DNA from: JBDKGV01 sp039798005
GTDB lineage: Bacteria > Fibrobacterota > Fibrobacteria > UBA5070
DNA length: 14,774 bases
Assembly (NCBI GenBank): GCA_039798005.1
Contig: JBDKGV010000077.1
Coordinates: 1 to 14,774 of the forward strand
Reading direction: 5' to 3'
The translations under genes were made by a program, and so were the position numbers. The notes below the pieces were generated by a model. It saw only the letters and a program-made list of their open reading frames with translations. It had not been told where the DNA came from and made no database searches. This document shows positions 1 to 6,830 of the stretch, one piece after another. Each line of letters opens with the position of its first letter. Within the stretch, counting starts at the first letter, position 1.

Positions 1-739
1 CCTTTTGCTGACCTTCGCGTGCCAATCGGGCGCCGCGTTCAAGCAGCAGGGCACTGGCTTGGGCGAGGCTCGCCAAAGCCTCCAAGCCCTCGCGCTTCAT
101 GGCGTTGGCCACCTCATCGTCCGCGACGACCAGACCCAACCGGGCACCGACGGCAAAGCGCATGGCCATCAGGGAGCGTGTCGGTGAAGTTTCGTACCAG
201 TCGCAACCACCGGCATGAGGGACATCGGGCTCGAACAGCTCCTCACGACCATCGGGCTTGAGCAAAAGTCCAAGCAATCCTTTGCCCGGCAAGGCGTAGA
301 CCCCGGGAACAAAGTCCGGGGCCGCGGTGTCCCAAGCCCTCAGGCGGGCTTGGCCCTCCCTTGCCGGCAGGAAAATGGATACGCTCCGGCAGCCCAGCGC
401 CTGCCGCGCCAAGGCGGCAAGTCCTGCGAGAACCTGGGCATTTTCCTGATCGAGGGCCAACTGCTGTTCCCGCCACGGGGTCGGTGCGGCCGCAGGGGCC
501 TCCAGGACCGGCTCACGAACCGGACGCGCCGCGGCAAGCGAGGGCATCGACATCGTCTCGAAGCGGCGTGAAGCCGGCTCCTCCTCCGGCGCTTGATGGG
601 ATTTTCGCGTTGCGAGAAAGACCATCAAACCGGACAAGGCCAGCATCGCGGCCGGAAATGGATGCCACCAGAAAAGCACCAACGCACCCAAGAAGAGAAA
701 CGTGGTGAGGATCGGTCCTAGTTTCGACTCGCGCGCCAA
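1..739 (-). CDS. Membrane-anchored GAF-domain protein (partial, C-terminus beyond left edge)
   Basis: An open frame runs from just inside the end of lptG to the window edge, giving 246 residues with no stop. It starts with two closely spaced hydrophobic segments (about residues 10-25 and 29-44), so it is probably an inner-membrane hairpin with a cytoplasmic body. A Pro/Ala/Glu-rich linker follows (about 47-90). Residues 95-240 look like a GAF domain: a helix leading into CRSVSIFLP, then PGKGLLGLLL, then the strand pair around MAMRFAVGARLGLVVADDE, and a closing helix that would continue into a coiled coil. GAF domains bind small ligands or mediate dimerisation in signalling proteins; the output domain (GGDEF, kinase or other) would lie outside the window. 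The proposed TTG start at 739 overlaps lptG and has only a weak GGGG upstream; the first in-frame ATG (646) would remove the first membrane segment and most of the second, so I prefer the upstream start. The ligand and output are unknown. Confidence 0.6.
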   Translation of the reverse strand, partial: MARESKLGPILTTFLFLGALVLFWWHPFPAAMLALSGLMVFLATRKSHQAPEEEPASRRFETMSMPSLAAARPVREPVLEAPAAAPTPWREQQLALDQENAQVLAGLAALARQALGCRSVSIFLPAREGQARLRAWDTAAPDFVPGVYALPGKGLLGLLLKPDGREELFEPDVPHAGGCDWYETSPTRSLMAMRFAVGARLGLVVADDEVANAMKREGLEALASLAQASALLLERGARLAREGQQK

Positions 740-1794
740 AGCAGCCCCATTCCGATGACAAGGAAGACGAGATTGGGAGCCCAACCAGCCCAGAAGGCGC
801 TGATGGCCCCGGAATGTCCAAGAGCCAGCCCAAGACGCGCACTGGCGTAAAAGGCGAAGGCGAGAAAGATGCCCAACCCGAAGGCGAGAGCCTGCCCACG
901 ACGGCCCAGGATCGCGGCAAGTGCCGACCCGATCAGGACCACGATCGCATTGATCCATGGCGATGTGCGCTTGAAGACCATTTCCGCCTCATAGGCGTGG
1001 GTGACCTCCCCCGCCCGCCGCAGCGACTGGACGCGCTCACCGAGTTCGGTCAGCGTCATCTCTTCCGGCTGCACCTTGGTCGAAATCAAATCCTCAGGGC
1101 GTGCTCCGCTCAAGGCAAGGACCACGCTGTCCTTGACGGCATAGTCGACCATGTTCCCCAGCGAATCGAACGCCCTCACCTTGGCGCGCTTGAACACCCA
1201 GGCCCCCTTGTCGTCCCAGCGCACATGGCTTGCGTCGATCCGTTCGGCAAGGAGTCCGTCCTGCAATTGCCGGGTGTAGGTGACATCCCAACCTTCCCGG
1301 GTCTGGCTCGAGTAGGTGCGAAAGAACATCGGCTCGTTCTTGCCTGCCATGTAGGCGAAATCGGTGCGGGTGGCGTTGGCCTTGAAGACCGATTTCTTCG
1401 GCTGCCGGATCTTCAGCCGCTCGTGGTTGCAGCGCGGCATGACATCCTCCTGCAACTTGATCCAAAGGCCCGTATAGGCGATTCCCGCCAGCCAAACAGG
1501 CAGCGCCACGCGCCAGAACGGACGCCCGGCCGCAAGCATCGCCATCAGTTCAAGCCGACGGGCAAACCCGGCGAAGGTGAAGAGCGTCGCAAGCAACAGT
1601 GCGATCGGGGACGAAAGGAAGATGATGTAGGGCGTGGCGTAGAGGTAGTAGCGCCGGATCTCGGCCACCGACTTGTCGTTCCAAAGTCGCAGCGCTCCGA
1701 TGTAGTCCACGGCGATGAAGATCACCAGCACGGCGACCATCGCCATCAGGAAGATGCCGAGGAACCGACGCAGCACGTAGAAGTCCAACCGCAT
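718..1794 (-). CDS. lptG: LPS export permease LptG (YjgP/YjgQ family)
   Basis: This is one of the two inner-membrane permeases of the LptB2FG ABC transporter, which extracts lipopolysaccharide from the inner membrane and passes it to the periplasmic Lpt bridge. At 358 residues it matches the family length. Three N-terminal membrane helices (about 11-33, 50-76, 93-113) are followed by a periplasmic beta-jellyroll (about 115-270) and three C-terminal helices (about 278-298, 300-322, 330-353). The family signatures are present: the RRLELMAMLAAG coupling-helix region after helix 2, and the VMPRCN stretch entering the periplasmic domain. The ATG shares one base with the lptF stop (TGATG) and has a good AGGAAGGA ribosome site about 6 bases upstream, so it is translationally coupled to lptF. 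The assignment as LptG rather than LptF rests on its being the second gene and the one of standard length; the two are paralogues. Confidence 0.9.
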   Translation of the reverse strand: MRLDFYVLRRFLGIFLMAMVAVLVIFIAVDYIGALRLWNDKSVAEIRRYYLYATPYIIFLSSPIALLLATLFTFAGFARRLELMAMLAAGRPFWRVALPVWLAGIAYTGLWIKLQEDVMPRCNHERLKIRQPKKSVFKANATRTDFAYMAGKNEPMFFRTYSSQTREGWDVTYTRQLQDGLLAERIDASHVRWDDKGAWVFKRAKVRAFDSLGNMVDYAVKDSVVLALSGARPEDLISTKVQPEEMTLTELGERVQSLRRAGEVTHAYEAEMVFKRTSPWINAIVVLIGSALAAILGRRGQALAFGLGIFLAFAFYASARLGLALGHSGAISAFWAGWAPNLVFLVIGMGLLWRASRN

Positions 1795-3278
1795 CAGGGA
1801 TCCTTCCTCTGGCCGTCGTTGCGATCCTCATCAACCGCGTCCGGGACGGGTGGCGGATCGGGGGATTTGACAATTTCCGTCACGGTGACCGCCGCGGGCG
1901 CCTTTCGCCGCCAAGGCAGGCGCAACCAGCCATAGCGGAAGAATTGGCTCTGGTGTCCCATCCTTGTCACCAGGAAAAGACCGAGCAATCCAAGCAGCAT
2001 GTTGGGAAACCACATCGCAAGCCAAGGCGGTATCCTCAAGCGATCGGCCTGGGATTCGCCACCGATGAGGCACGCCCAATAGGCGATGAAGAAGGCCAAG
2101 GAGTAGCTCACGCCGGTTCCGATTCCACCCGAGCGCGCCATGACTCCCAGCGGGACACCCACCAGGATGAAGACCACGCATGCCACCGGTATCGAGAACT
2201 TCTTGTGGATCTCGACCAGATACCGGGCCTGTTCATGCCTTTCCCCGCTGATTTGAGCCACGGTGATCTCGGCGTCGCGCTCGCGGGCGAAACACAGGTG
2301 CATGAATTTTTCCACCGCCTCACTCGGGGCCTGATTCAGATCGAAGCCGGGACTGCTCCCCGCCGTGACCGCCATCGGACCGGAAGCGGAATCGCTCGCC
2401 AGAAGCGAGATCTCGTCCCGCAGATCGGAAAGAAGCCTCTCCTCCGCCTCCTCCACGATGCCACGCTCCCGGTCACGCGTCACCTTGAGGCTCACCCCCA
2501 TCTCTTCCACGTTCATCTCGCGATCACCGCGAAATCCCTTCTCGGTCCGGTTGAGGCGGGAATCGATGTTGGGAACATCCACCCTCAGGGAACGGAATAC
2601 GGTGCGCATGTAGTTCTTGGGATCCTGACGATCCTGGCTGTGCGTCTCGCCGTGACGCAGCTCGAACTGCCACACGCGCCCGGAGTCCGCGAGCGCGACC
2701 GTTCCGGCACGGGCCGTGATGACGGTCGGCGCGCCCCCCACGTCCAACTGATGGATGCTGATTCCTCTCAACGAGTCCGTACCCTTGTCCACCCGATCGA
2801 TCCAGATGCGGAACCCTTCGAAATCCTGGATCATCGTGCGAGGCTGAAGCGCAATGGCCGGCCGCTTGCGCGAGATGTCCTCGCGAAGCGATGCCGCCCG
2901 GTAATTCGCCCGCGGCAGCACCTCGTTGTTGAAGAAAAAGAGCCCGATCGACAGGAGCACTCCCATGGCAAGCACCGGTGAGAGCATGCGCACCGGGTGG
3001 AGTCCCGCCGCCCGCATGGCATCGATCTCACGGTCGGCGGACATCCTGCCGAAGGCCATGAGGGTGGCGACCAGCACGGACATCGGCACGGAAAGCGCCA
3101 GAATCCAAGCCATGTTCAAGACGAACAGCTCCAGGACCACCCTCCAAGGAAGTCCCTTGGACAGGATGCTGTCCAGGACCTGGACGACAAAGTCGATCAG
3201 GAACAGACCTGTGATGGTGACCAGAGAATAGATGAAGGGGGCGATATGCTCCCGCAGGATGTGGCGAGCCAAGATCAT
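1794..3278 (-). CDS. lptF: LPS export permease LptF (YjgP/YjgQ family), enlarged
   Basis: This is the partner permease of LptG in the LptB2FG lipopolysaccharide transporter. It has 494 residues, about 130 more than enterobacterial LptF. Helices are at about 12-35, 50-76 and 98-117, then a large periplasmic part (about 118-360), then helices at about 363-382, 388-408 and 417-438. The family motif FGRMSADREIDAMRAAG (76-92) is the coupling helix that meets the LptB ATPase; FFFNNEVLPRANY (114-126) leads into the jellyroll. The extra length has two sources: a charged helical insert (about 255-350) between the jellyroll and helix 4, and a basic then Pro/Asp-rich cytoplasmic tail (about 441-494). 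The ATG at 3278 has no Shine-Dalgarno sequence nearby. It heads the lptF-lptG-GAF group and is divergent from the CysQ-like gene. LptB, LptA and LptC are not in the window. Confidence 0.9.
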   Translation of the reverse strand: MILARHILREHIAPFIYSLVTITGLFLIDFVVQVLDSILSKGLPWRVVLELFVLNMAWILALSVPMSVLVATLMAFGRMSADREIDAMRAAGLHPVRMLSPVLAMGVLLSIGLFFFNNEVLPRANYRAASLREDISRKRPAIALQPRTMIQDFEGFRIWIDRVDKGTDSLRGISIHQLDVGGAPTVITARAGTVALADSGRVWQFELRHGETHSQDRQDPKNYMRTVFRSLRVDVPNIDSRLNRTEKGFRGDREMNVEEMGVSLKVTRDRERGIVEEAEERLLSDLRDEISLLASDSASGPMAVTAGSSPGFDLNQAPSEAVEKFMHLCFARERDAEITVAQISGERHEQARYLVEIHKKFSIPVACVVFILVGVPLGVMARSGGIGTGVSYSLAFFIAYWACLIGGESQADRLRIPPWLAMWFPNMLLGLLGLFLVTRMGHQSQFFRYGWLRLPWRRKAPAAVTVTEIVKSPDPPPVPDAVDEDRNDGQRKDP

Positions 3279-3289
3279 CGGTACGGTTC

Positions 3290-3299
3290 AAACTAGTTT
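3290..3299. promoter_or_regulatory. Perfect 10-bp palindrome in the lptF / cysQ-like divergent gap
   Basis: AAACTAGTTT is its own reverse complement and sits almost exactly at the middle of the 29-base gap between the lptF start (3278) and the GTG of the phosphatase gene (3308). Read on either strand it contains TAGTTT, a weak -10-like hexamer (T, A and final T match consensus) placed 8 bases before the GTG on the plus strand and 11 bases before the ATG on the minus strand. It could be a shared, symmetric -10 region of a bidirectional promoter, or an operator half-site pair. Convincing -35 boxes are not visible, so both readings are inference. Confidence 0.35.
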
Positions 3300-3307
3300 T
3301 CCTGATC

Positions 3308-4111
3308 GTGACTTCCGAACTTCAACTCGATCTTCTGCCACTTGCCCGGCAAGCCTGCGCTCTGCTTGCCTCCTTTTACCAGCGCCCGCGCGGGGAACTC
3401 GCCACATCCACCAAATCGGATGCCTTCGATCTGGTCACCGAAGCCGACAAGGCGGTGCAAGATCTTTGCGCCGCCTGGATCGCAAGCCATTCCACAGCCC
3501 CGTTGGTCGGGGAAGAGGGAGGCGCCGATGAAGGCGGACGGCTTTTCTGGAGCCTGGACCCGCTGGACGGCACGCGGGAATTCGTGGAAGAGCAGGGCGA
3601 GTTCGCATTCCAACTGGCGTTGGTGGAATCAGGCATCCCGATCCTTGCCGTCGTCGGCCTGCCCGCCTGGGATCTGGTGTACTTGGCCCGGCAAGGCCAA
3701 GGCTGCCAGGTCCTGCGCCTTTCCGACGCATCGCAAGCAATCCTCCCCTCCCCTCCCGTTCGACGGGAGCGACTCCTTGTCTCCCGCTCCCTTGGCCGCC
3801 GAAGTGATCTTCAAGCCTTGCTGGAAGCGCACCCATCCTTGGATCGCGAGCCTTGCGGGGGCGTTGGTGCCAAGGTCCATGCCATCCTCTGGGGAATCGG
3901 TGACACCTACCTCACCGTCCCGCAAGGCATGTACGGCTGGGATCTGGCGGCACCGCTTCTTGTCGCAAAGGAGTGCGGACTCCACGCCAGCGATCTCGAT
4001 GGCAATCCGCTGCGCGTTCCCACCGATCGCTCCAAAGTGAGCCAAGGGATCCTGATCACGCGCATCCAACGCGCCGAATCGAATCTCCAATTTCTCAAAC
4101 TTCGCACTTGA
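3308..4111 (+). CDS. cysQ: CysQ-like 3'(2'),5'-bisphosphate nucleotidase (inositol monophosphatase superfamily)
   Basis: This is a 267-residue magnesium-dependent, lithium-sensitive-type phosphatase. CysQ removes a phosphate from 3'-phosphoadenosine 5'-phosphate, recycling the by-product of sulfate assimilation and sulfotransfer. The metal-site motifs are intact: VGEEG (67-71), DPLDGTREF (84-92) and WDLAAPLLVA (211-220). The run DGTREF followed closely by GEFAFQLALVESG resembles CysQ more than SuhB-type inositol phosphatases, and KSDAFDLVTEADKAV (36-50) is the usual substrate-side strand-helix. Related enzymes (inositol-1-phosphatase, fructose-bisphosphatase, histidinol-phosphatase of the same fold) cannot be excluded. 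No sulfate-assimilation gene is in view to support the pathway. The start is GTG: no ATG lies in frame nearby, and no Shine-Dalgarno sequence precedes it. The gene is flanked by lptF (divergent) and the infC promoter, and no terminator hairpin is seen after it. Confidence 0.75.
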   Translation: MTSELQLDLLPLARQACALLASFYQRPRGELATSTKSDAFDLVTEADKAVQDLCAAWIASHSTAPLVGEEGGADEGGRLFWSLDPLDGTREFVEEQGEFAFQLALVESGIPILAVVGLPAWDLVYLARQGQGCQVLRLSDASQAILPSPPVRRERLLVSRSLGRRSDLQALLEAHPSLDREPCGGVGAKVHAILWGIGDTYLTVPQGMYGWDLAAPLLVAKECGLHASDLDGNPLRVPTDRSKVSQGILITRIQRAESNLQFLKLRT

Positions 4112-4125
4112 TCCTTTCTTTTCCC

Positions 4126-4153
4126 TTGTCAAGGCCCTCTTGTTTTTTATAAT
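4126..4153 (+). promoter_or_regulatory. Sigma-70-type promoter of the infC operon
   Basis: TTGTCA (4126-4131) and TATAAT (4148-4153) are separated by 16 bases: five of six consensus bases at -35 and six of six at -10, in an AT-rich patch that stands out from the surrounding high-GC DNA. Transcription would begin near 4160, giving a leader of about 23 bases if infC starts at the ATG at 4183, or about 68 bases if it starts at the TTG at 4228. A strong vegetative promoter is expected for a translation-factor and ribosomal-protein operon. Confidence 0.8.
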
Positions 4154-4182
4154 TAGCGCTCTCAACTCGGGATTTCTCAATC

Positions 4183-4866
4183 ATGGGGAATCCTGCATTC
4201 TATTGTCCAACACTCACGGGAGATTCCTTGCATAGAGGTTTTTTCGAGCTGCCCAACCAGGAAAATCGCACACGCGTCAATGACATGATCCGCATCCACG
4301 AGGTGCGACTGGTGGGAGTGGACGGACAACAGATTGGCGTTGTACCGACTCATGAGGCCAAGCGCATGGCACAGGAGCAGGGCCTCGACCTCGTCGAAGT
4401 CGCTCCGATGGCAAGGCCCCCCGTGTGTCGCATCATGGACTATGGAAAGTTCCGCTTCGAGGAGGCCAAGAAAGACCGCCTCTCCAAAGCGAAGCAGCAT
4501 ATTGTGAAAGTGAAAGAGCTCAAGTTCCACCCCAGGACTGGAGTTCACGACTATGATTATCGTTTCAAGCAGGCCCTCGAGTTCCTTGAGGAAGGCAACA
4601 AGGTGAAAGCCACTGTTGTGTTCCGCGGGCGCGAGATGGCTCATATGGATTATGGCCGACGAATCCTCGATCGCATGATCAAGGAGCTAGCCGAATACGC
4701 AGTCGTCGAGCAACACCCGAACATGGAAGGCCGCGCGCTTTCCGCCTTATTTGCTCCCTCGAAATCCAAGAAAAAGCCCGTTGGTGCCGCTCCTTCCGAG
4801 GAGAAGCCGATGGCCCCCGACCTCTCCCAAAACACGCTAAATGCAGAGGTAAACGAGAATGCCTAA
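4183..4866 (+). CDS. infC: Translation initiation factor IF-3
   Basis: IF-3 binds the 30S subunit, keeps it apart from the 50S and checks start-codon and initiator-tRNA pairing. From the ATG the protein has 227 residues. The N-domain (about 29-98) contains IRIHEVRLVGVDGQQIGVV and LVEVAPMARPPVCRIMDYGKF; a basic linker (about 99-112) leads to the C-domain (about 113-195) with KELKFHPRTGVHDYDYRFK and the VVFRGREMAH strand. A Lys/Pro/Glu-rich tail of some 30 residues follows, beyond the usual end. The start is uncertain: the first 28 residues are not typical of IF-3, and a TTG at 4228 preceded by GGGAG would give a more usual N-terminus. IF-3 genes in many bacteria use rare start codons for autoregulation, so a non-ATG start is plausible. 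The 3' end overlaps rpmI by 8 bases. Confidence 0.95.
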   Translation: MGNPAFYCPTLTGDSLHRGFFELPNQENRTRVNDMIRIHEVRLVGVDGQQIGVVPTHEAKRMAQEQGLDLVEVAPMARPPVCRIMDYGKFRFEEAKKDRLSKAKQHIVKVKELKFHPRTGVHDYDYRFKQALEFLEEGNKVKATVVFRGREMAHMDYGRRILDRMIKELAEYAVVEQHPNMEGRALSALFAPSKSKKKPVGAAPSEEKPMAPDLSQNTLNAEVNENA

Positions 4867-5056
4867 GATGAAGAGCCACAGCGGAGCCAAGAAGCGCTTC
4901 CGCCCGAAGGCCAGCGGTCTTGTCAAGTGCAAGCAGGCCAAGATGCGCCACCTGCAGAAGAACAAGAGCCACAAGCTCAAGCGCGGACTTCGTGGAGGCG
5001 ATTACATCGACTCTTCCGACGCCCATCGCATCAAGTTCATGCTGCCGTACGCATAA
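4859..5056 (+). CDS. rpmI: Ribosomal protein bL35
   Basis: This is a 65-residue basic protein of the large ribosomal subunit, of standard length. It starts MPKMKSHSGAKKRF and continues with the family core (KASGLVKCKQAKMRHLQKNK), then ends SSDAHRIKFMLPYA. The ATG lies within the last codons of infC and is preceded by AGAGG about 10 bases upstream, so translation is probably coupled to infC. The order infC-rpmI-rplT is one of the most conserved in bacteria. Confidence 0.97.
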   Translation: MPKMKSHSGAKKRFRPKASGLVKCKQAKMRHLQKNKSHKLKRGLRGGDYIDSSDAHRIKFMLPYA

Positions 5057-5091
5057 GCCAGCTTCCACAGTCAAGATAAAGAGACAAGACC

Positions 5092-5442
5092 ATGCCTAGA
5101 TCTGCACCAAATGTCGCTACCAAGCGTCGCCACAAAAAGTGGCTGAAGGCCGCCAAGGGCTACTTCGGCCGCAAGAAGAACGTGTTCCAGTTGGCCAAGA
5201 TGGCTGTGGACCGCGCTCGTCAGTTCGCCTACCGCGACCGTCGTGATCGCAAGGTTCAATTCCGTCGCCTGTGGATCGTGCGTATCAACGCCGGTGCCCG
5301 CCTGTGCGGAATGACCTACAGCACGTTCATCGCCGGACTCGTCAAGGCCAACATCCAGCTCGACCGCAAGGTGCTTGCTGACCTGGCCGTGAACGACTTT
5401 GCGACCTTCCAGAAGATCGCGGAGATCGTGAAGGCCGCTTGA
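5092..5442 (+). CDS. rplT: Ribosomal protein bL20
   Basis: This 116-residue protein is an early-binding 23S rRNA assembly protein of the 50S subunit. It has the long basic N-terminal arm (TKRRHKKWLKAAKGYFGRKK) and the globular RNA-binding C-domain (FRRLWIVRINAGARLCGMTY, and so on), at normal length for the family. In Escherichia coli and Bacillus, bL20 represses its own operon by binding a site in the mRNA; no equivalent structure could be recognised by eye here. The gene follows rpmI by 35 bases and its stop overlaps the TTG start of pheS. Confidence 0.97.
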   Translation: MPRSAPNVATKRRHKKWLKAAKGYFGRKKNVFQLAKMAVDRARQFAYRDRRDRKVQFRRLWIVRINAGARLCGMTYSTFIAGLVKANIQLDRKVLADLAVNDFATFQKIAEIVKAA

Positions 5443-6482
5443 GCCTGCCGGTCTTTCCGGAAATCGACGCGGCCCGGGCCGCGTGGGACCTTTCGTCCGT
5501 CTCCCTTGCGGAGATGGACGAGGCGGGTCTCGCGCAGCTGCGGGCCCGTTTTGTTTCCAAGAAGGGCGAGATTCCCGCCCTGATGAGAAACCTGGGGAAA
5601 CTCCCTCAGGAGGATCGCCCAACCTACGGCGCTGCTGTCCAGACATTGCGCGAGGCCATCGAAAGTGCTCTTGACGAGGCCGAGAACTCGGTTCGCAAGG
5701 CGCTGTTGACGGCTCGGCTGGAACGCGAGACCCTGGATGTCACTCTTGACGGTTCGGATGCCCACGCCGGCTCCCTGCACCCGCTGCAGGCCCTGCGCGA
5801 TGAGCTTCTCGACCTCTTCACCTCGATGGGGTTCGAGATCGCCGACGCTCCGGAGCTGGACACCGAGTGGTTCAACTTCTCCGCGTTGAACGTTCCCGAT
5901 GACCATCCGGCCCGTGACATGCAGGACACGTTCTTCGTGGAGCGAGCCCCTGGCGAAGAGCCTGTGGTCATGCGCACCCACACGTCGAACTTCCAGCCTC
6001 ACGCGATGCGCGATCGCAAGCCACCCTTCCGGCTGATCAATTGCGGGCCTGTGTTCCGGTGCGATGCCGATGCCACCCATGCCCCGATGTTCTACCAGAT
6101 CGAAGGCGTGGTGGTCGACCGCACGACCAACTTCGCCAACCTCAAGGCCACGCTCTACACCATGGTCCGTTCCATGTTTGGCGAGAAGGCCCAGTTGCGT
6201 TTCCGGCCCAGCTTCTTCCCCTTCACCGAACCTTCGGCGGAGATGGACGTGGACTGCCGCTCGGCGGGACTGGATCGCGACGGCTGGATGGAGATCGGCG
6301 GCTGCGGGATGATCCATCCCAATGTGCTGCAAAATGGCGGCATCGATCCCGACGAGTTCCAGGGCTTTGCCTTTGGATTCGGATTGGACCGCATGACCAT
6401 GCTGCGTCACGGCGCCAAGGACATCTTCCTGCTTTCCGCAGGAGATATGAGATTCCTGAAGCAATTCCGCGGACTGCCCTGA
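5439..6482 (+). CDS. pheS: Phenylalanine-tRNA ligase alpha subunit
   Basis: This is the catalytic subunit of the alpha2-beta2 enzyme that charges tRNA-Phe, full length at 347 residues. The N-terminal coiled coil that holds tRNA spans about 1-95. The class II catalytic core follows: SLHPLQ (112-117), RTHTSNFQPHAM (179-190), motif 2 around FRLINCGPVFRCDADATHAP (197-216), the FTEPSAEMDVDC stretch (262-273) and motif 3 GFAFGFGLDRMTMLRHG (309-325). The start is TTG within TTGA, overlapping the rplT stop by 4 bases with GAAGG just upstream, which indicates translational coupling to rplT. The beta-subunit gene pheT, which usually follows, is absent: a strong terminator comes 28 bases after the stop and the next gene is argD. 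Confidence 0.95.
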   Translation: MSLPVFPEIDAARAAWDLSSVSLAEMDEAGLAQLRARFVSKKGEIPALMRNLGKLPQEDRPTYGAAVQTLREAIESALDEAENSVRKALLTARLERETLDVTLDGSDAHAGSLHPLQALRDELLDLFTSMGFEIADAPELDTEWFNFSALNVPDDHPARDMQDTFFVERAPGEEPVVMRTHTSNFQPHAMRDRKPPFRLINCGPVFRCDADATHAPMFYQIEGVVVDRTTNFANLKATLYTMVRSMFGEKAQLRFRPSFFPFTEPSAEMDVDCRSAGLDRDGWMEIGGCGMIHPNVLQNGGIDPDEFQGFAFGFGLDRMTMLRHGAKDIFLLSAGDMRFLKQFRGLP

Positions 6483-6510
6483 TTCCAACGGAACTTGATT
6501 CACGCAACCT

Positions 6511-6540
6511 ACGCCATCGGGATTCCCGATGGCGTTTTTT
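6511..6540 (+). terminator. Intrinsic terminator after pheS
   Basis: ACGCCATCGGG (6511-6521) pairs perfectly over 11 bp with CCCGATGGCGT (6525-6535) around a three-base ATT loop, and the stem runs straight into six T residues (6535-6540). This is a textbook Rho-independent terminator. It ends the infC-rpmI-rplT-pheS transcript and rules out an upstream extension of argD through this DNA. Confidence 0.95.
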
Positions 6541-6542
6541 AT

Positions 6543-6830
6543 TGCCAACCTCTGATACTTCGAGCAGTTTTTGAGGATGACCTCCAAGCCATCCTTTCCG
6601 ACCCTCGTGGTCCTGTGCTGCGGCACCGAAGGCTTGGCTTGCGCACGTACCCGACGACGAACGGTCCGAAGCTAAGGCAAGGACGGGAATCGCCGCACAA
6701 GGATGCGGCGATTCCGATGTGCAGGTCATCCATCACCGGATGCGGACGGACTCCCCGTCCTGCACTGTCCCTTGTCTGCGCACCGCGATCCAATCGGGGA
6801 ACACCGTCCGCGAGCCATGGAGGATTGAAG
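6543..6830 (+). other. Long non-coding leader or promoter region of argD
   Basis: About 290 bases separate the pheS terminator from the argD start. No convincing gene is found on either strand, and the in-frame extension upstream of argD would cross the terminator. It contains a 12-bp hairpin (6686-6715) and a weaker GGACGG / CCGTCC hairpin near 6745-6763. I could not pick a convincing -35/-10 pair. The length and structures leave room for cis-acting control of argD, for example by an arginine repressor or a leader RNA, but no known operator or riboswitch was recognised. Confidence 0.5.
6686..6715. repeat. Perfect 12-bp inverted repeat in the argD leader
   Basis: GGAATCGCCGCA (6686-6697) and TGCGGCGATTCC (6704-6715) are exact reverse complements around a six-base CAAGGA loop. 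There is no T-run on either side, so it is not an ordinary intrinsic terminator. It lies 115 bases before the argD ATG. It could be an RNA stem in the leader, a protein-binding site, or a dispersed palindromic repeat; only one copy is seen in the window. Confidence 0.7.

Noticed and set aside
814..1935. A 373-residue plus-strand open frame opposite lptG (and a similar one at 1944-2981 opposite lptF)
   Set aside because: Both are shadows of clear membrane-protein genes, with His/Arg/Gln-rich low-complexity composition and no motif.
5316..6626. A 436-residue minus-strand open frame opposite pheS
   Set aside because: Antisense of rplT and pheS in a high-GC genome where stop codons are rare on the opposite strand; it has no recognisable motif and crosses the terminator.
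6686..6715. The argD-leader hairpin as an intrinsic terminator
   Set aside because: There is no T-run on either side of the stem, and the real terminator of the upstream operon lies at 6511-6540.
6495..6830. Upstream extension of the argD frame by 112 residues
   Set aside because: It runs through the pheS terminator, resembles no aminotransferase N-terminus, and the ATG at 6831 has a strong GGAGG site.
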